Assembly (NCBI GenBank): GCA_027073495.1
Contig: JALSVQ010000124.1
Location: 51,038-115,037 of the forward strand
Length of the DNA stretch: 64,000 bases
Source of the DNA: Flavobacteriaceae bacterium
GTDB taxonomy: Bacteria > Bacteroidota > Bacteroidia > Flavobacteriales > Flavobacteriaceae
Direction: 5' to 3'
Every line of letters begins with the position of its first letter. Position 1 is the stretch's first letter. The position numbers and the translations under genes were made by a program. Shown here one piece after another: positions 48,891 to 58,966 of the stretch. The notes under the pieces were generated by a model. It did not search any database. It was not told the origin of the DNA and worked only from the letters and a program-made list of their open reading frames with translations.

Positions 48891-49781
48891 ATGCATTTAC
48901 TAGACGCTTTTATAACATACCTAACTTTAGAAAAAAACTATTCTAAACATACTATTGCGGCATATCATAAAGATATATTAGCATTTGTAGTGTTTTTAGA
49001 ATCCAAAGAAATGTTAGCGATAGAAGCAGTTTCGTATGATGAAATACGACAATGGATTGTTTTATTGTCTAGCGAAGGATTAACTAGTCGATCTGTAAAT
49101 AGAAAAATAAGTGCATTAAACAGTTTTTATAACTACCTATTAAAAATAAAAGCAAGAAAAAACAATCCATTACAAAAGCATAAAGCCTTAAAAATCTCCA
49201 AAAAAATACAATTGCCTTTTTCAGAATCAGAATTAGCTGAAGTTTTTGATAAAGCTGTTGTTCAAGATGATTTTGAATCGGTACGTAATATTACAATCAT
49301 TAAATTACTATATAGTACGGGGATGCGCCGTTCTGAATTGATAAACTTAGATGTAAGTGCTATAGATTTTTTCAATAAGCAGTTAAAAGTATTAGGAAAA
49401 AGAAATAAAGAACGCATCATTCCATTATTACCAGAGATGATTACACAACTCGAAGCGTATTTATTTTTACGCAACACAATTTGTGGAGCAGAAGAAATGT
49501 CATTATTTGTAACTGAAAAAGGAAAAAAAATTTACCCAACACTTGTATATCGTATAATAAATTCGTACTTTGCTCCTGTAAGTAGTAAAGTGAAAAAGAG
49601 TCCACATATTTTACGGCATACCTTTGCAACGCGATTACTTCAAGAAGGAGCAGACTTAAATAGTGTAAAAGAACTTTTGGGACATGCAAGTTTAGCATCA
49701 ACTCAAGTTTATACGCATAATGATATCAACAAATTGAAAGATGCTTATACAAAAGCGCATCCTAGAAATAAGAATAAGTGA
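48891..49781 (+). CDS. xerC: XerC/XerD-family tyrosine recombinase
   Basis: This 296-residue tyrosine recombinase has a SAM-like N-terminal core-binding domain (about 1-85) and a catalytic domain (about 105-290). The catalytic set is complete: Arg146 in TGMRRSEL, Lys170, His239 and Arg242 in HILRHTFATRLLQ, His265 in LLGHAS and Tyr274 in TQVYTH. Family role: resolution of chromosome dimers at dif. The conserved place between rpsU and hpf before the tRNA-tuf block supports a housekeeping XerC/D role rather than a mobile-element integrase. C against D cannot be decided here. Its promoter lies within a perfect inverted repeat. Confidence 0.88.
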   Translation: MHLLDAFITYLTLEKNYSKHTIAAYHKDILAFVVFLESKEMLAIEAVSYDEIRQWIVLLSSEGLTSRSVNRKISALNSFYNYLLKIKARKNNPLQKHKALKISKKIQLPFSESELAEVFDKAVVQDDFESVRNITIIKLLYSTGMRRSELINLDVSAIDFFNKQLKVLGKRNKERIIPLLPEMITQLEAYLFLRNTICGAEEMSLFVTEKGKKIYPTLVYRIINSYFAPVSSKVKKSPHILRHTFATRLLQEGADLNSVKELLGHASLASTQVYTHNDINKLKDAYTKAHPRNKNK

Positions 49782-49806
49782 TTATTAATAATTAAAAATT
49801 TGAAGT

Positions 49807-50106
49807 ATGAAAATAGTAAATCAAGCAGTGAATTTTAATGTAGACGCAAAACTATTGGAGTTTATAGACAAAAAAACAAATAAACTCGATCAATATTTTG
49901 ATAATATAATAATGGCAGATGTTTTTTTAAAAGTAGAAAACACCAGTGAAAAAGACAATAAAATAGTAGAAATGCGACTGGAAATACCAGGTAATGACTT
50001 AATTTCCAAGAAAAAATCATCAACTTTTGAAGCTGCTGTCGATGAAGCTGTAGACTCATTAAGACGTCAATTGCAGAAGAAAAAAGAGAAAATGCGTTCG
50101 AGATAA
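49807..50106 (+). CDS. hpf: Ribosome hibernation-promoting factor, short form
   Basis: This 99-residue protein is of the HPF/RaiA (sigma-54 modulation) family: MKIVNQAVNFNVDAKLLEFI, then ADVFLKVENTSEKDNKIVEM and TFEAAVDEAVDSLRRQLQKK in the beta-alpha-beta-beta-beta-alpha fold. Family role: it binds the 30S decoding region and inactivates ribosomes when growth slows. It lacks the C-terminal dimerisation domain of long HPF. It follows xerC by 25 bp and precedes the tRNA-tuf unit. Confidence 0.9.
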   Translation: MKIVNQAVNFNVDAKLLEFIDKKTNKLDQYFDNIIMADVFLKVENTSEKDNKIVEMRLEIPGNDLISKKKSSTFEAAVDEAVDSLRRQLQKKKEKMRSR

Positions 50107-50135
50107 AAAATAATTGATTTTTTTTCAAAAAACAT

Positions 50136-50165
50136 TTGGAAGTGAAATAAATCTTTTTACCTTTG
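50136..50165 (+). promoter_or_regulatory. Promoter of the tRNA-tuf operon
   Basis: TTG (50136-50138, part of TTTG), a 19-bp spacer and TACCTTTG (50158-50165). It lies 39 bp before the first tRNA. This is the best-spaced promoter in the region and probably drives the four tRNAs and tuf. Confidence 0.8.
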
Positions 50166-50204
50166 CAGTCCGTTACAAAAATGTAATATTTGCGTAGTGG
50201 AAAA

Positions 50205-50278
50205 GCCGATGTAGCTCAGCTGGCTAGAGCAGCTGATTTGTAATCAGCAGGTCGTGGGTTCGAGTCCCTCCATCGGCT
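50205..50278 (+). tRNA. tRNA-Thr (UGU)
   Basis: Acceptor GCCGATG pairs with CATCGGC. The anticodon loop TTTGTAA sits in a GCTGA/TCAGC stem, so the anticodon is TGT. The T loop GTTCGAGTC is present. First of four tRNAs ahead of tuf. Confidence 0.95.
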
Positions 50279-50318
50279 CTGTTCTTTGTAAAAAAAGAGA
50301 AATTAAAATATTGAATTT

Positions 50319-50399
<81 letters not shown>

Positions 50400-50422
50400 C
50401 TTCTATTTTAATTAAAAAATAA

Positions 50423-50495
50423 GCGAGAGTAGCTCAGTTGGTAGAGCTTCAGCCTTCCAAGCTGACTGTCGCCGGTTCGAGCCCGGTCTCTCGCT
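50423..50495 (+). tRNA. tRNA-Gly (UCC)
   Basis: Acceptor GCGAGAG/CTCTCGC. The anticodon loop CTTCCAA gives TCC. T loop GGTTCGAGCC. Confidence 0.95.
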
Positions 50496-50509
50496 CTACT
50501 TTACCTTTA

Positions 50510-50581
50510 GCCGGTGTAGCTCAGGGGTAGAGCGTTTCCTTGGTAAGGAAGAGGTCACGGGTTCAATTCCCGTCATTGGCT
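50510..50581 (+). tRNA. tRNA-Thr (GGU)
   Basis: Acceptor GCCGGTG pairs with CATTGGC through two G-T wobbles. The anticodon loop TTGGTAA gives GGT. T loop GGTTCAATTCC. It lies 68 bp before tuf. Confidence 0.93.
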
Positions 50582-50649
50582 CTTTTTTTTTATTGAGGTG
50601 ATTTAATGAATACACTAATATATATAATAACAAATTTTAATTACAAATT

Positions 50650-51837
50650 ATGGCTAAAGAAACTTTTGATCGTTCGAAACCACATTTAAACATTGGAACG
50701 ATTGGTCACGTTGACCACGGTAAAACTACTCTAACAGCAGCTATTACTAAGGTATTAGCTGATAAAGGATTTTCTGAAGCGAGAGATTTCGATCAAATCG
50801 ACAATGCTCCTGAAGAAAAAGAAAGAGGTATTACAATTAACACTTCACATGTTGAATATCAAACAGCGAATCGTCACTATGCTCACGTTGACTGTCCAGG
50901 TCACGCGGATTACGTAAAAAACATGGTAACAGGTGCTGCCCAAATGGATGGTGCAATACTTGTTGTTGCTGCTACAGATGGACCAATGCCACAAACACGT
51001 GAGCACATACTATTAGGTCGTCAGGTAGGTATTCCAAGAATCGTTGTATTCTTGAATAAAGTTGATATGGTAGATGATGAAGAATTACTAGAATTAGTAG
51101 ATATGGAAGTAAGAGAATTGCTTTCTTTCTATGAATATGATGGTGATAATGGACCTGTTGTTGCTGGTTCTGCGCTTGGAGCGTTGAATGGTGAAGCAAA
51201 ATGGGTAGATACAGTTATGGAATTGATGGATGCTGTTGATTCTTGGATTGAATTGCCAAAAAGAGATGTAGAAAAAGATTTCTTAATGCCTATCGAGGAT
51301 GTATTCTCTATTACGGGTCGTGGTACAGTTGCTACAGGACGTATAGAAACTGGAGTTGCTAACACTAGTGATGAAGTAGATATCATTGGTATGGGTGCTG
51401 AAAAACTAAAATCAACTGTTACAGGGGTAGAGATGTTCCGTAAAATATTAGATAGAGGTGAAGCTGGAGATAACGTTGGTATCTTGTTAAGAGGTATTGA
51501 TAAAGATCAAATCAAAAGAGGTATGGTTATCTGTAAACCAGGTTCTGTAACGCCACACGCTAAATTTGAAGCAGAGGTTTATATTCTTAAAAAAGAAGAG
51601 GGAGGTCGTCATACACCATTCCAAAATAACTACAGACCACAGTTCTATGTAAGAACTACAGATGTAACTGGTACAATTTCTTTGCCAAGTGGTGTAGAAA
51701 TGGTTATGCCAGGTGATAACTTAACTATTACTGTAGAATTACATCAGCCAATTGCATTGAACGTAGGTTTACGTTTTGCAATCCGTGAAGGTGGTAGAAC
51801 AGTAGGTGCAGGTCAAGTAACTAAAATGTTAGATTAA
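50650..51837 (+). CDS. tuf: Elongation factor Tu
   Basis: This 395-residue EF-Tu delivers aminoacyl-tRNA to the ribosome. GTPase motifs are GHVDHGKTT (residues 18-26), DCPGH, and [13 protein letters not shown]; domain 2 is [19 protein letters not shown] and domain 3 is [13 protein letters not shown], then the C-terminal [19 protein letters not shown]. It is transcribed after four tRNAs, the arrangement seen in many bacteria, and is followed by a terminator-like hairpin, tRNA-Trp and secE. It is the only tuf in the window. Confidence 0.97.
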   Translation: MAKETFDRSKPHLNIGTIGHVDHGKTTLTAAITKVLADKGFSEARDFDQIDNAPEEKERGITINTSHVEYQTANRHYAHVDCPGHADYVKNMVTGAAQMDGAILVVAATDGPMPQTREHILLGRQVGIPRIVVFLNKVDMVDDEELLELVDMEVRELLSFYEYDGDNGPVVAGSALGALNGEAKWVDTVMELMDAVDSWIELPKRDVEKDFLMPIEDVFSITGRGTVATGRIETGVANTSDEVDIIGMGAEKLKSTVTGVEMFRKILDRGEAGDNVGILLRGIDKDQIKRGMVICKPGSVTPHAKFEAEVYILKKEEGGRHTPFQNNYRPQFYVRTTDVTGTISLPSGVEMVMPGDNLTITVELHQPIALNVGLRFAIREGGRTVGAGQVTKMLD

Positions 51838-51860
51838 GCACTAAATAATAAAATGTTACT

Positions 51861-51890
51861 AAGGTATCTCGAATTTATCGGGATACCTTT
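51861..51890 (+). terminator. Hairpin after tuf
   Basis: AAGGTATC (51861-51868) pairs with GATACCTT (51882-51889) around a 13-nt loop that can itself extend the stem. A short T run follows. It is probably a terminator or attenuator ahead of tRNA-Trp-secE. Confidence 0.65.
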
Positions 51891-51906
51891 GTTAACATTA
51901 ATTAAT

Positions 51907-51979
51907 ACGGGCGTAGCTCAGTTGGTAGAGCACTGGTCTCCAAAACCAGTGGCCGGGAGTTCGAGTCTCTCCGCCCGTG
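51907..51979 (+). tRNA. tRNA-Trp (CCA)
   Basis: Acceptor ACGGGCG/CGCCCGT with discriminator G. Stem CTGGT/ACCAG with loop CTCCAAA gives anticodon CCA. It lies between tuf and secE, the usual Bacteroidetes position. Confidence 0.96.
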
Positions 51980-51997
51980 CAAAAAAAATATAATATA

Positions 51998-52192
51998 ATG
52001 GCAGGATTTATAAGTTATATACAAGAAGCGTATACTGAATTAAAAGAGAATATTACGTGGACTCCTTGGAGAGAAGCTCAAAATTTAACAGTAATTGTTG
52101 CAGTATTTTCTGTGATATTTGCTTTGATGATTGCGGGTGTTGATATTGCTATTCAAAAAGTTATTGAAGGCTTTTTTACATTAGTTAAATAA
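51998..52192 (+). CDS. secE: Preprotein translocase subunit SecE
   Basis: This 64-residue single-membrane-segment SecE starts MAGFISYIQEAYTELKENIT and contains WTPWREAQNLTVIVAVFSVI, with the membrane helix at about residues 33-55. It stabilises SecY in the translocon. The reading frame can be extended to 51977, but that start lies within tRNA-Trp and is rejected. nusG follows 7 bp later, the universal secE-nusG pair. Confidence 0.93.
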   Translation: MAGFISYIQEAYTELKENITWTPWREAQNLTVIVAVFSVIFALMIAGVDIAIQKVIEGFFTLVK

Positions 52193-52199
52193 TATTTTG

Positions 52200-52748
52200 A
52201 TGTCAGATATAGCAAAAAAATGGTATGTAGTTCGCGCGGTTGGTGGACAAGAAAACAAAGTTAAATCGTATATTGAACAAGAAATCGTTCGATTAAATTT
52301 TGAAGACTATGTTAGTCAGGTCCTAGTGCCAATGCAGACTGTTGTTCAAATACGCGATGGAAAAAAATATAACAAAGAAAAAGTTTATTTTCCGGGTTAT
52401 ATTATGATTGAAGCCAATTTGAGTGGTGAGATACCACATGTTATTAAATCTGTTCCTGGTGTTATCGGTTTTTTAGGAGAAGTAAAAGGAGGGGATCCTG
52501 TTGCGCTTAGAAAATCGGAAGTTAATAGAATGTTAGGAAAAGTTGATGAACTTGCTGTTCAGTCAGAAACTGTTAATATTCCTTTCGCTGTGGGCGAAGT
52601 AATCAAAGTTTCAGATGGACCTTTCAATGGTTTTGACGGTATTATTGAGGTAGTAAATGAAGAAAAAAGAGAACTTGAAGTAATGGTTAAAATATTTGGT
52701 CGAAAAACACCTTTGAAATTAAGTTATATGCAAGTTCAAAAAATATAA
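52200..52748 (+). CDS. nusG: Transcription termination/antitermination factor NusG
   Basis: This 182-residue NusG has the NGN domain (about 1-115: WYVVRAVGGQENKVKSYIEQ, VYFPGYIMIEANLSGEIPHV, VPGVIGFLG) and a KOW domain at the C-terminus (about 130-182: FAVGEVIKVSDGPFNGFDGI). It links RNA polymerase to Rho or the ribosome. The ATG at 52200 is preferred over the adjacent TTG at 52197. secE is 7 bp upstream and rplK 69 bp downstream. Confidence 0.96.
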   Translation: MSDIAKKWYVVRAVGGQENKVKSYIEQEIVRLNFEDYVSQVLVPMQTVVQIRDGKKYNKEKVYFPGYIMIEANLSGEIPHVIKSVPGVIGFLGEVKGGDPVALRKSEVNRMLGKVDELAVQSETVNIPFAVGEVIKVSDGPFNGFDGIIEVVNEEKRELEVMVKIFGRKTPLKLSYMQVQKI

Positions 52749-52817
52749 TATGTTACAGTAATTTTGTATTATAAAAGCTTCCAATTTTTGTAATGCAATA
52801 CTAATTTTAAATAAATA

Positions 52818-53255
52818 ATGGCAAAAGAAGTAAGTAAAGTTGTAAAACTACAAGTTAGGGGAGGTGCTGCGAATCCGTCGCCACCGGTTGGACCCGCTTT
52901 AGGTGCTGCTGGAGTTAATATCATGGAGTTTTGTAAGCAGTTTAATGCGCGTACACAAGACAAACAAGGTAAAGTACTTCCAGTTGTAATAACAGTTTAT
53001 TCTGACAAGTCCTTTGACTTTGTCGTAAAAACTCCACCTGCAGCGGTACAATTGCTGGAAGCAGCCAAGCTCAAAAAAGGTTCAGGCGAACCAAATCGTG
53101 TAAAAGTGGCTAGCGTTACTTGGGATCAAATTAAAGAAATAGCAGAGGGTAAAATGCAAGATTTAAATGCATTTGAAGTGTCTTCAGCTATGCGTATGAT
53201 TGCGGGAACAGCTAGATCAATGGGTATAACAGTAAAAGGTGATGCTCCTTTTTAA
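52818..53255 (+). CDS. rplK: Large ribosomal subunit protein uL11
   Basis: This 145-residue uL11 contains the [20 protein letters not shown] segment, [40 protein letters not shown] and the C-terminal [20 protein letters not shown]. It binds the GTPase centre of 23S rRNA. TAATTTTG at 52759-52766 could be a -7 element for the rplKAJL unit, but no -33 is visible. Confidence 0.97.
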   Translation: MAKEVSKVVKLQVRGGAANPSPPVGPALGAAGVNIMEFCKQFNARTQDKQGKVLPVVITVYSDKSFDFVVKTPPAAVQLLEAAKLKKGSGEPNRVKVASVTWDQIKEIAEGKMQDLNAFEVSSAMRMIAGTARSMGITVKGDAPF

Positions 53256-53269
53256 TTAAATTTTGAGAA

Positions 53270-53962
53270 ATGGCAAAATTAACAAGAAAACAAAAAGAAG
53301 CACTAGCAAAGCTAGACACTAACAAAGTGTATTCATTAGAAGAAGCTTCTAAGTTAGTAAAAGAAGTAAACTACGCAAAGTTTGACGCATCTGTTGATAT
53401 GGCAATTCGTTTGGGTGTAGATCCTAGAAAAGCTAATCAAATGGTACGTGGTGTTGTAACATTACCTCACGGTACTGGTAAGGATGTAAAAGTGCTTGCG
53501 TTGGTTACTCCAGATAAAGAAGCTGATGCAAAAGCTGCAGGAGCAGATTATGTTGGTCTAGATGATTATTTGACTAAAATCAAAAATGGTTGGACAGATG
53601 TAGATGTAATTGTAACAATGCCTAGCGTAATGGGTAAATTAGGTCCTTTAGGTCGTATTTTAGGGCCAAGAGGTTTAATGCCTAATCCTAAAACAGGTAC
53701 TGTAACAATGGATGTTGCTAAAGCTGTAAAAGAAGTAAAAGCTGGTAAAATTGACTTTAAAGTTGATAAAGCTGGTAATGTTCATGCTGCAATTGGTAAA
53801 GTGTCTTTTGACGCTCAAAAAATCAAAGAAAATGCAGATGAATTGATTCAAATGATTATGAAATTAAAACCAACAGCTTCCAAAGGTACATATGTAAAAA
53901 GCATTAATATGTCTAGTACTATGAGCCCTGGAATTGCTGTTGATATAAAATCACTAAACTAA
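53270..53962 (+). CDS. rplA: Large ribosomal subunit protein uL1
   Basis: This 230-residue uL1 forms the L1 stalk. Landmarks are [60 protein letters not shown] and [20 protein letters not shown]. In many bacteria uL1 also represses its own operon. It lies 14 bp after rplK. Confidence 0.97.
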   Translation: MAKLTRKQKEALAKLDTNKVYSLEEASKLVKEVNYAKFDASVDMAIRLGVDPRKANQMVRGVVTLPHGTGKDVKVLALVTPDKEADAKAAGADYVGLDDYLTKIKNGWTDVDVIVTMPSVMGKLGPLGRILGPRGLMPNPKTGTVTMDVAKAVKEVKAGKIDFKVDKAGNVHAAIGKVSFDAQKIKENADELIQMIMKLKPTASKGTYVKSINMSSTMSPGIAVDIKSLN

Positions 53963-53975
53963 AAGGAAGGTTATC

Positions 53976-54497
53976 ATGAACAGAGAAGAAAAAAATGTTG
54001 TAATCAATGAACTAACTGACCAATTAGCAAATAATGCAACTATTTATTTAGCTGATATTTCAGGTTTAGATGCAGATAAAACATCAAATTTACGTAGAGC
54101 TTGTCATAAAGCTAATGTTAAATTAGAAGTAGTTAAAAACACCATGCTTGCAAGAGCAATGGATAGTTCAGATAAGGATTTTGGTGACTTGCCTAGCGTT
54201 TTAAAAGGTAATACAGCCATTATGTTTTCTGAAGTTGGAAATGTACCAGCTAAAATTATTAAAGAATTTAGAAAAAAATCTAAGCAAGATAAACCAATTT
54301 TAAAAGGAGCTTTTGTAGAAGCATCTATCTACGTTGGAAATGATATGCTAGATACACTTGTTAATATCAAGTCTAGAGAAGAATTAATTGGAGAAATCAT
54401 TGGATTACTTCAATCACCAGCCAAAAATGTTATTTCGGCTCTTCAATCTGGAGGAAACAAATTATCAGGTGTTTTAAAGACTTTATCAGAGCGATAG
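53976..54497 (+). CDS. rplJ: Large ribosomal subunit protein uL10
   Basis: This 173-residue uL10 is the base of the L7/L12 stalk: MNREEKNVVINELTDQLANN, DKTSNLRRACHKANVKLEVV and VVKNTMLARAMD, then a C-terminal helix for bL12 binding. AAAGGAAGG 6 bp before the start is a partial Shine-Dalgarno, which is uncommon here. It lies 13 bp after rplA and 58 bp before rplL. Confidence 0.96.
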   Translation: MNREEKNVVINELTDQLANNATIYLADISGLDADKTSNLRRACHKANVKLEVVKNTMLARAMDSSDKDFGDLPSVLKGNTAIMFSEVGNVPAKIIKEFRKKSKQDKPILKGAFVEASIYVGNDMLDTLVNIKSREELIGEIIGLLQSPAKNVISALQSGGNKLSGVLKTLSER

Positions 54498-54555
54498 ATA
54501 AAGTTTTATTAGTTAGAACGCACAAAATAATATATTAATTTAAAACAAAGAAAAA

Positions 54556-54930
54556 ATGGCAGATTTGAAAGATTTTGCAGAACAATTAGTTAACTTAACA
54601 GTAAAAGAAGTAAACGAATTAGCTGACATATTAAAAGATGAGTATGGTATTGAACCAGCTGCAGCAGCAGTTGCAGTAGCAGGACCAGCAGCAGGAGGAG
54701 ACGATGCAGGTGAAGAAAAAACTGAATTTGATGTAATCCTTAAAGCAGCAGGTGGAGCTAAGTTAGCAGTAGTAAAATTAGTAAAAGAATTAACAGGTTT
54801 AGGTCTTAAAGATGCTAAAGGTTTAGTTGATTCAGCACCAGCACCAGTAAAAGAAGGTGTTTCTAAAGATGAAGCTGAAGGGCTTAAAAAATCATTAGAA
54901 GAAGCGGGAGCTGAAGTAGAGATTAAATAG
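54556..54930 (+). CDS. rplL: Large ribosomal subunit protein bL12
   Basis: This 124-residue bL12 has an N-terminal dimerisation domain ([20 protein letters not shown]), an Ala-rich hinge ([17 protein letters not shown]) and a globular C-terminal domain ([40 protein letters not shown]). It recruits translational GTPases. A hairpin terminator or attenuator follows before rpoB. Confidence 0.97.
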   Translation: MADLKDFAEQLVNLTVKEVNELADILKDEYGIEPAAAAVAVAGPAAGGDDAGEEKTEFDVILKAAGGAKLAVVKLVKELTGLGLKDAKGLVDSAPAPVKEGVSKDEAEGLKKSLEEAGAEVEIK

Positions 54931-54950
54931 TTATTTTACTATTAAATTTT

Positions 54951-54996
54951 AAAGGTTTAGGTCTGGAATTTTATATTCTACGGCCTAAACCCTTTT
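54951..54996 (+). terminator. Attenuator-like hairpin between rplL and rpoB
   Basis: GGTTTAGG (54954-54961) pairs with CCTAAACC (54984-54991). The interior can form a second pairing (GAAT/ATTC), and CTTTTG follows. The weak T tail suggests partial termination, the usual way of lowering rpoBC output relative to ribosomal proteins. Confidence 0.65.
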
Positions 54997-55043
54997 GTGT
55001 ATAATGTGCTTTTAGTATATTTTTAACAAATAAACCCTATGAT

Positions 55044-55063
55044 TATTAGGTAATTACCTAATA
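55044..55063 (+). promoter_or_regulatory. Perfect 20-bp palindrome upstream of rpoB
   Basis: TATTAGGTAATTACCTAATA is a perfect palindrome. It lies 20 bp before TAATTTTG (55084-55091), a TAnnTTTG -7 match, so it covers the expected -33 position of a possible rpoB promoter. No protein that binds it is known to me. Confidence 0.5.
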
Positions 55064-55103
55064 TCAAAAAAAATATTAATTATTAATTTTGTCCCATAGC
55101 GTA

Positions 55104-58100
55104 ATGACAAATCTACCAGAAAGAATAAGTTTTGCTTCTGCCAAAAAGAAGCCAGATTATCCAGATTTTTTAGATATTCAAGTAAAATCTTTTCAAGATT
55201 TTTTTCAGCTAGAAACCAAAACGGATCAACGTAGTGATGAAGGGTTGTACAAAACCTTTTTAGAGAATTTTCCAATCACAGATACACGTAACCAGTTTGT
55301 ACTTGAATTTATTGATTACTTTGTTGATCCACCAAGATATTCTATCCAAGAGAGTATAGAACGTGGTTTGACCTATAGCGTACCTCTTAAGGCACGTTTA
55401 AAATTGTATTGTACAGATCCAGAACACGAAGATTTTGAAACTATAGTTCAAGATGTGTTTTTAGGTACAATACCTTATATGACTACTAGTGGTACTTTTA
55501 TTATTAATGGTGCAGAACGTGTTGTTGTATCACAATTACACCGTTCACCAGGAGTATTCTTTGGTCAGTCTTTTCATGCTAATGGAACAAAACTATATTC
55601 TGCAAGAGTAATTCCTTTTAAAGGTTCTTGGATAGAATTTGCTACAGACATCAATCAAGTGATGTATGCATATATTGACAGAAAGAAAAAATTACCTGTA
55701 ACTACATTATTTAGAGCAATCGGTTTTGAAAGAGATAAAGATATTTTAGAAATATTCGATTTAGCTGAGGAAGTAAAAGTATCTAAAGCAGGATTGAAAC
55801 GTGTTTTAGGCTCTAAACTAGCTGCCCGTGTGCTTAAAACTTGGCATGAAGATTTTGTAGATGAAGACACAGGTGAAGTAGTATCAATTGAACGTAATTC
55901 AATTGTACTCGATAGAGATATTATTCTTGAAAAAGAACATATCGAAATGATAATAGAATCAGGTGCTAAAACTATTCTATTACACAAAGAAGGAAATCAA
56001 GTTGGTGATTATGCAATTATTCATAATACACTACAAAAAGATCCAACGAATTCTGAAAAAGAAGCCGTTGAACATATATATAGACAATTACGTAACGCAG
56101 AACCGCCAGATGTTGAAACAGCAAGAGGAGTTATTGATAAACTTTTCTTCTCTGAGCAACGCTACAACCTAGGAGAAGTAGGTCGTTATAGAATGAATAA
56201 AAAATTAGGATTAGATATTAGTGTTGACCAACGTGTATTAACACGTGAAGATATCATCACAATAATAAAATACTTAATTGAATTGGTTAACTCTAAAGCT
56301 GAAGTTGATGATATTGATCACTTATCTAATAGGCGTGTACGTACTGTTGGTGAGCAATTGGCATCACAATTTGGTGTAGGATTATCACGTATGGCACGTA
56401 CCATTCGTGAACGAATGAATGTTAGAGATAACGAAGTTTTTACACCTGTAGATTTGATTAATGCAAAGACATTGTCATCAGTAATTAACTCATTTTTTGG
56501 AACAAATCAGTTGTCACAGTTTATGGATCAAACCAATCCATTGGCTGAGATTACGCACAAAAGACGTCTTTCTGCCCTAGGGCCAGGAGGTTTGTCTAGA
56601 GAACGTGCAGGATTTGAGGTTCGTGATGTGCATCACACACATTATGGAAGACTTTGTCCTATTGAAACACCTGAGGGACCAAATATTGGTTTGATTTCAT
56701 CTTTAGCAGTATATGCCAAAGTAAATAATCTTGGTTTTATTGAAACACCATACCGTAAGGTCATTGATGGTAAAGTAGATATGGAAACTGTACCAGGTTA
56801 CCTTAGTGCAGAACAAGAAGAAGAAAAAATTATAGCGCAAGCAAATACAGAAATAGATATCGAAGGTAATTTCTTGACCAATGATATCATTGCTCGTAAG
56901 GATGCCGATTTTCCATTAGTTGATCCTAGTAAGGTTGATTATATGGATATTTCTCCGAATCAGATTGCATCTATTTCTGCATCATTAATTCCGTTTTTGG
57001 AACATGATGATGCCAACCGTGCCTTGATGGGATCTAATATGATGCGTCAAGCTGTTCCATTAATACGTCCTGAAGCACCAATAGTTGGAACAGGATTAGA
57101 AAAACGTGTTGCACAAGATGCACGTGTTTTAATTAATGCTAAAGGAGCAGGAGTTGTTGATTATGTAGATGCTAATAAAATTACAATTCGATATGAACGT
57201 ACAGACAATGAGCGTTTAATTAGTTTTGATCCAGATGAAGAAACATATAACTTGATTAAATTTAGAAAAACCAATCAAGGAACCAATATTAACTTAAAAC
57301 CAATTGTAAAAGTAGGAGGTAAAGTTAAAAAAGGGCAAGTACTTTGTGAAGGATATGCTACTCAAAATGGAGAATTAGCATTAGGTAGAAATATGAAAGT
57401 AGCCTTTATGCCTTGGAAAGGGTATAATTTTGAGGATGCGATTGTTATTTCTGAACGTGTTGTACGTGAAGATATCTTTACCTCTATACATATTGATGAA
57501 TATTCATTAGATGTCCGAGATACAAAATTAGGAACAGAAGAATTAACCAATGATATCCCTAATGTAAGTGAAGAGGCTACTAAAGATTTGGATGAAAATG
57601 GAATGATTCGTATTGGTGCAGAAGTAAAACCAGGAGATATTCTTATTGGAAAAATAACACCAAAAGGTGAATCTGACCCTACACCAGAAGAAAAATTATT
57701 ACGTGCCATTTTTGGAGATAAAGCAGGAGATGTAAAAGATGCATCACTTAAAGCATCACCTTCATTACATGGTGTAGTTATCAATAAAAAACTCTTTACA
57801 CGTATCGTAAAAGATAAACGTAAACGTAATCAAGATAAAGAAGAAATTGATAAATTAGTGTTGAGTTTTAATACTAAATTTGAGCAATTAAAATCGCGCT
57901 TGATTGAAAAATTGTTTAGTTTAGTAAACGGTAAAACATCGCAAGGTGTTCAAAATGATTTAGGTGAAGTAATACTTCCAAAAGGAAAAAAATTCACTTT
58001 AAAAATGTTAAATGCTGTTGAAGATTTTGATCATTTAACGAAAGGGACTTGGACTACTGATGCTGCTATTAATGAATTAATTTATTCATTGATACATAAT

Positions 58101-58940
58101 TATAAGATCAAATTAAATAACCTACAAGGTGCTTTACGTAGAGAAAAATTTGCAATAACTGTTGGAGATGAATTGCCAGCAGGAATTATCAAATTAGCAA
58201 AAATATACATTGCTAAAAAACGTAAACTAAAAGTAGGGGATAAAATGGCGGGACGTCACGGTAACAAAGGTATTGTTGCACGTATCGTACGTCAAGAAGA
58301 TTTACCATTCTTAGAAGATGGAACGCCAGTAGATATCGTATTGAATCCACTTGGTGTGCCTTCACGTATGAATATTGGTCAAATATATGAAACCGTTTTA
58401 GGATGGGCAGGGCAACGCTTAGGTGAAACTTATGCAACTCCAATTTTTGATGGTGCTTCATTAGATCAAATTACGGCACTTACAGATAAAGCTAACGTAC
58501 CACGTTTTGGACATACCTATCTTTATGATGGAGGAACAGGAGAACGTTTTGATCAGCCAGCAACCGTAGGTATTATTTATATGATAAAACTAGGACATAT
58601 GATTGATGACAAAATGCATGCACGTTCTATTGGGCCATACTCGTTGATTACACAACAGCCACTTGGTGGTAAAGCACAATTTGGGGGACAACGTTTTGGA
58701 GAGATGGAAGTTTGGGCACTTGAAGCATATGGAGCATCAAGTACGCTACAAGAAATTTTGACTGTAAAATCTGATGATGTTATGGGTAGAGCAAAAACTT
58801 ACGAGGCTATTGTAAAAGGAGAAGCTATGCCAACACCAGGTTTACCGGAATCATTCAACGTATTAATGCACGAATTGAAAGGACTTACGCTTGATGTAAG
58901 ACTGGAAGATGAAAATGGTGTTGATATTAATAAAAAATAA
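55104..58940 (+). CDS. rpoB: RNA polymerase beta subunit
   Basis: This 1278-residue beta subunit (from ATG 55104, [20 protein letters not shown]) is complete. Landmarks are [20 protein letters not shown], the rifampicin-region [20 protein letters not shown] and [13 protein letters not shown], the [20 protein letters not shown] block, [40 protein letters not shown] and the C-terminal [24 protein letters not shown] at 55089 is open in frame but lies inside the putative -7 element, so the ATG is chosen. The Gln, Asp, His and Ser positions of the rifampicin pocket look wild type ([15 protein letters not shown]). rpoC follows after 26 bp. Confidence 0.97.
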   Translation: MTNLPERISFASAKKKPDYPDFLDIQVKSFQDFFQLETKTDQRSDEGLYKTFLENFPITDTRNQFVLEFIDYFVDPPRYSIQESIERGLTYSVPLKARLKLYCTDPEHEDFETIVQDVFLGTIPYMTTSGTFIINGAERVVVSQLHRSPGVFFGQSFHANGTKLYSARVIPFKGSWIEFATDINQVMYAYIDRKKKLPVTTLFRAIGFERDKDILEIFDLAEEVKVSKAGLKRVLGSKLAARVLKTWHEDFVDEDTGEVVSIERNSIVLDRDIILEKEHIEMIIESGAKTILLHKEGNQVGDYAIIHNTLQKDPTNSEKEAVEHIYRQLRNAEPPDVETARGVIDKLFFSEQRYNLGEVGRYRMNKKLGLDISVDQRVLTREDIITIIKYLIELVNSKAEVDDIDHLSNRRVRTVGEQLASQFGVGLSRMARTIRERMNVRDNEVFTPVDLINAKTLSSVINSFFGTNQLSQFMDQTNPLAEITHKRRLSALGPGGLSRERAGFEVRDVHHTHYGRLCPIETPEGPNIGLISSLAVYAKVNNLGFIETPYRKVIDGKVDMETVPGYLSAEQEEEKIIAQANTEIDIEGNFLTNDIIARKDADFPLVDPSKVDYMDISPNQIASISASLIPFLEHDDANRALMGSNMMRQAVPLIRPEAPIVGTGLEKRVAQDARVLINAKGAGVVDYVDANKITIRYERTDNERLISFDPDEETYNLIKFRKTNQGTNINLKPIVKVGGKVKKGQVLCEGYATQNGELALGRNMKVAFMPWKGYNFEDAIVISERVVREDIFTSIHIDEYSLDVRDTKLGTEELTNDIPNVSEEATKDLDENGMIRIGAEVKPGDILIGKITPKGESDPTPEEKLLRAIFGDKAGDVKDASLKASPSLHGVVINKKLFTRIVKDKRKRNQDKEEIDKLVLSFNTKFEQLKSRLIEKLFSLVNGKTSQGVQNDLGEVILPKGKKFTLKMLNAVEDFDHLTKGTWTTDAAINELIYSLIHNYKIKLNNLQGALRREKFAITVGDELPAGIIKLAKIYIAKKRKLKVGDKMAGRHGNKGIVARIVRQEDLPFLEDGTPVDIVLNPLGVPSRMNIGQIYETVLGWAGQRLGETYATPIFDGASLDQITALTDKANVPRFGHTYLYDGGTGERFDQPATVGIIYMIKLGHMIDDKMHARSIGPYSLITQQPLGGKAQFGGQRFGEMEVWALEAYGASSTLQEILTVKSDDVMGRAKTYEAIVKGEAMPTPGLPESFNVLMHELKGLTLDVRLEDENGVDINKK

Positions 58941-58966
58941 TAAAAGCTAATTGCATATACTAAATT

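Noticed and set aside
48891..49781. The tyrosine recombinase as an integrase of a mobile element
   Set aside because: It lies in the conserved rpsU-xerC-hpf-tRNA-tuf order, with no att repeats or cargo at the adjacent tRNAs. A housekeeping Xer role is more likely.
51977..52192. Longer secE start at 51977
   Set aside because: It begins inside tRNA-Trp; ATG 51998 gives the conserved N-terminus.
55089..55103. TTG start of rpoB at 55089
   Set aside because: The codon lies within the TAATTTTG -7 match, and homologues begin near the ATG at 55104.
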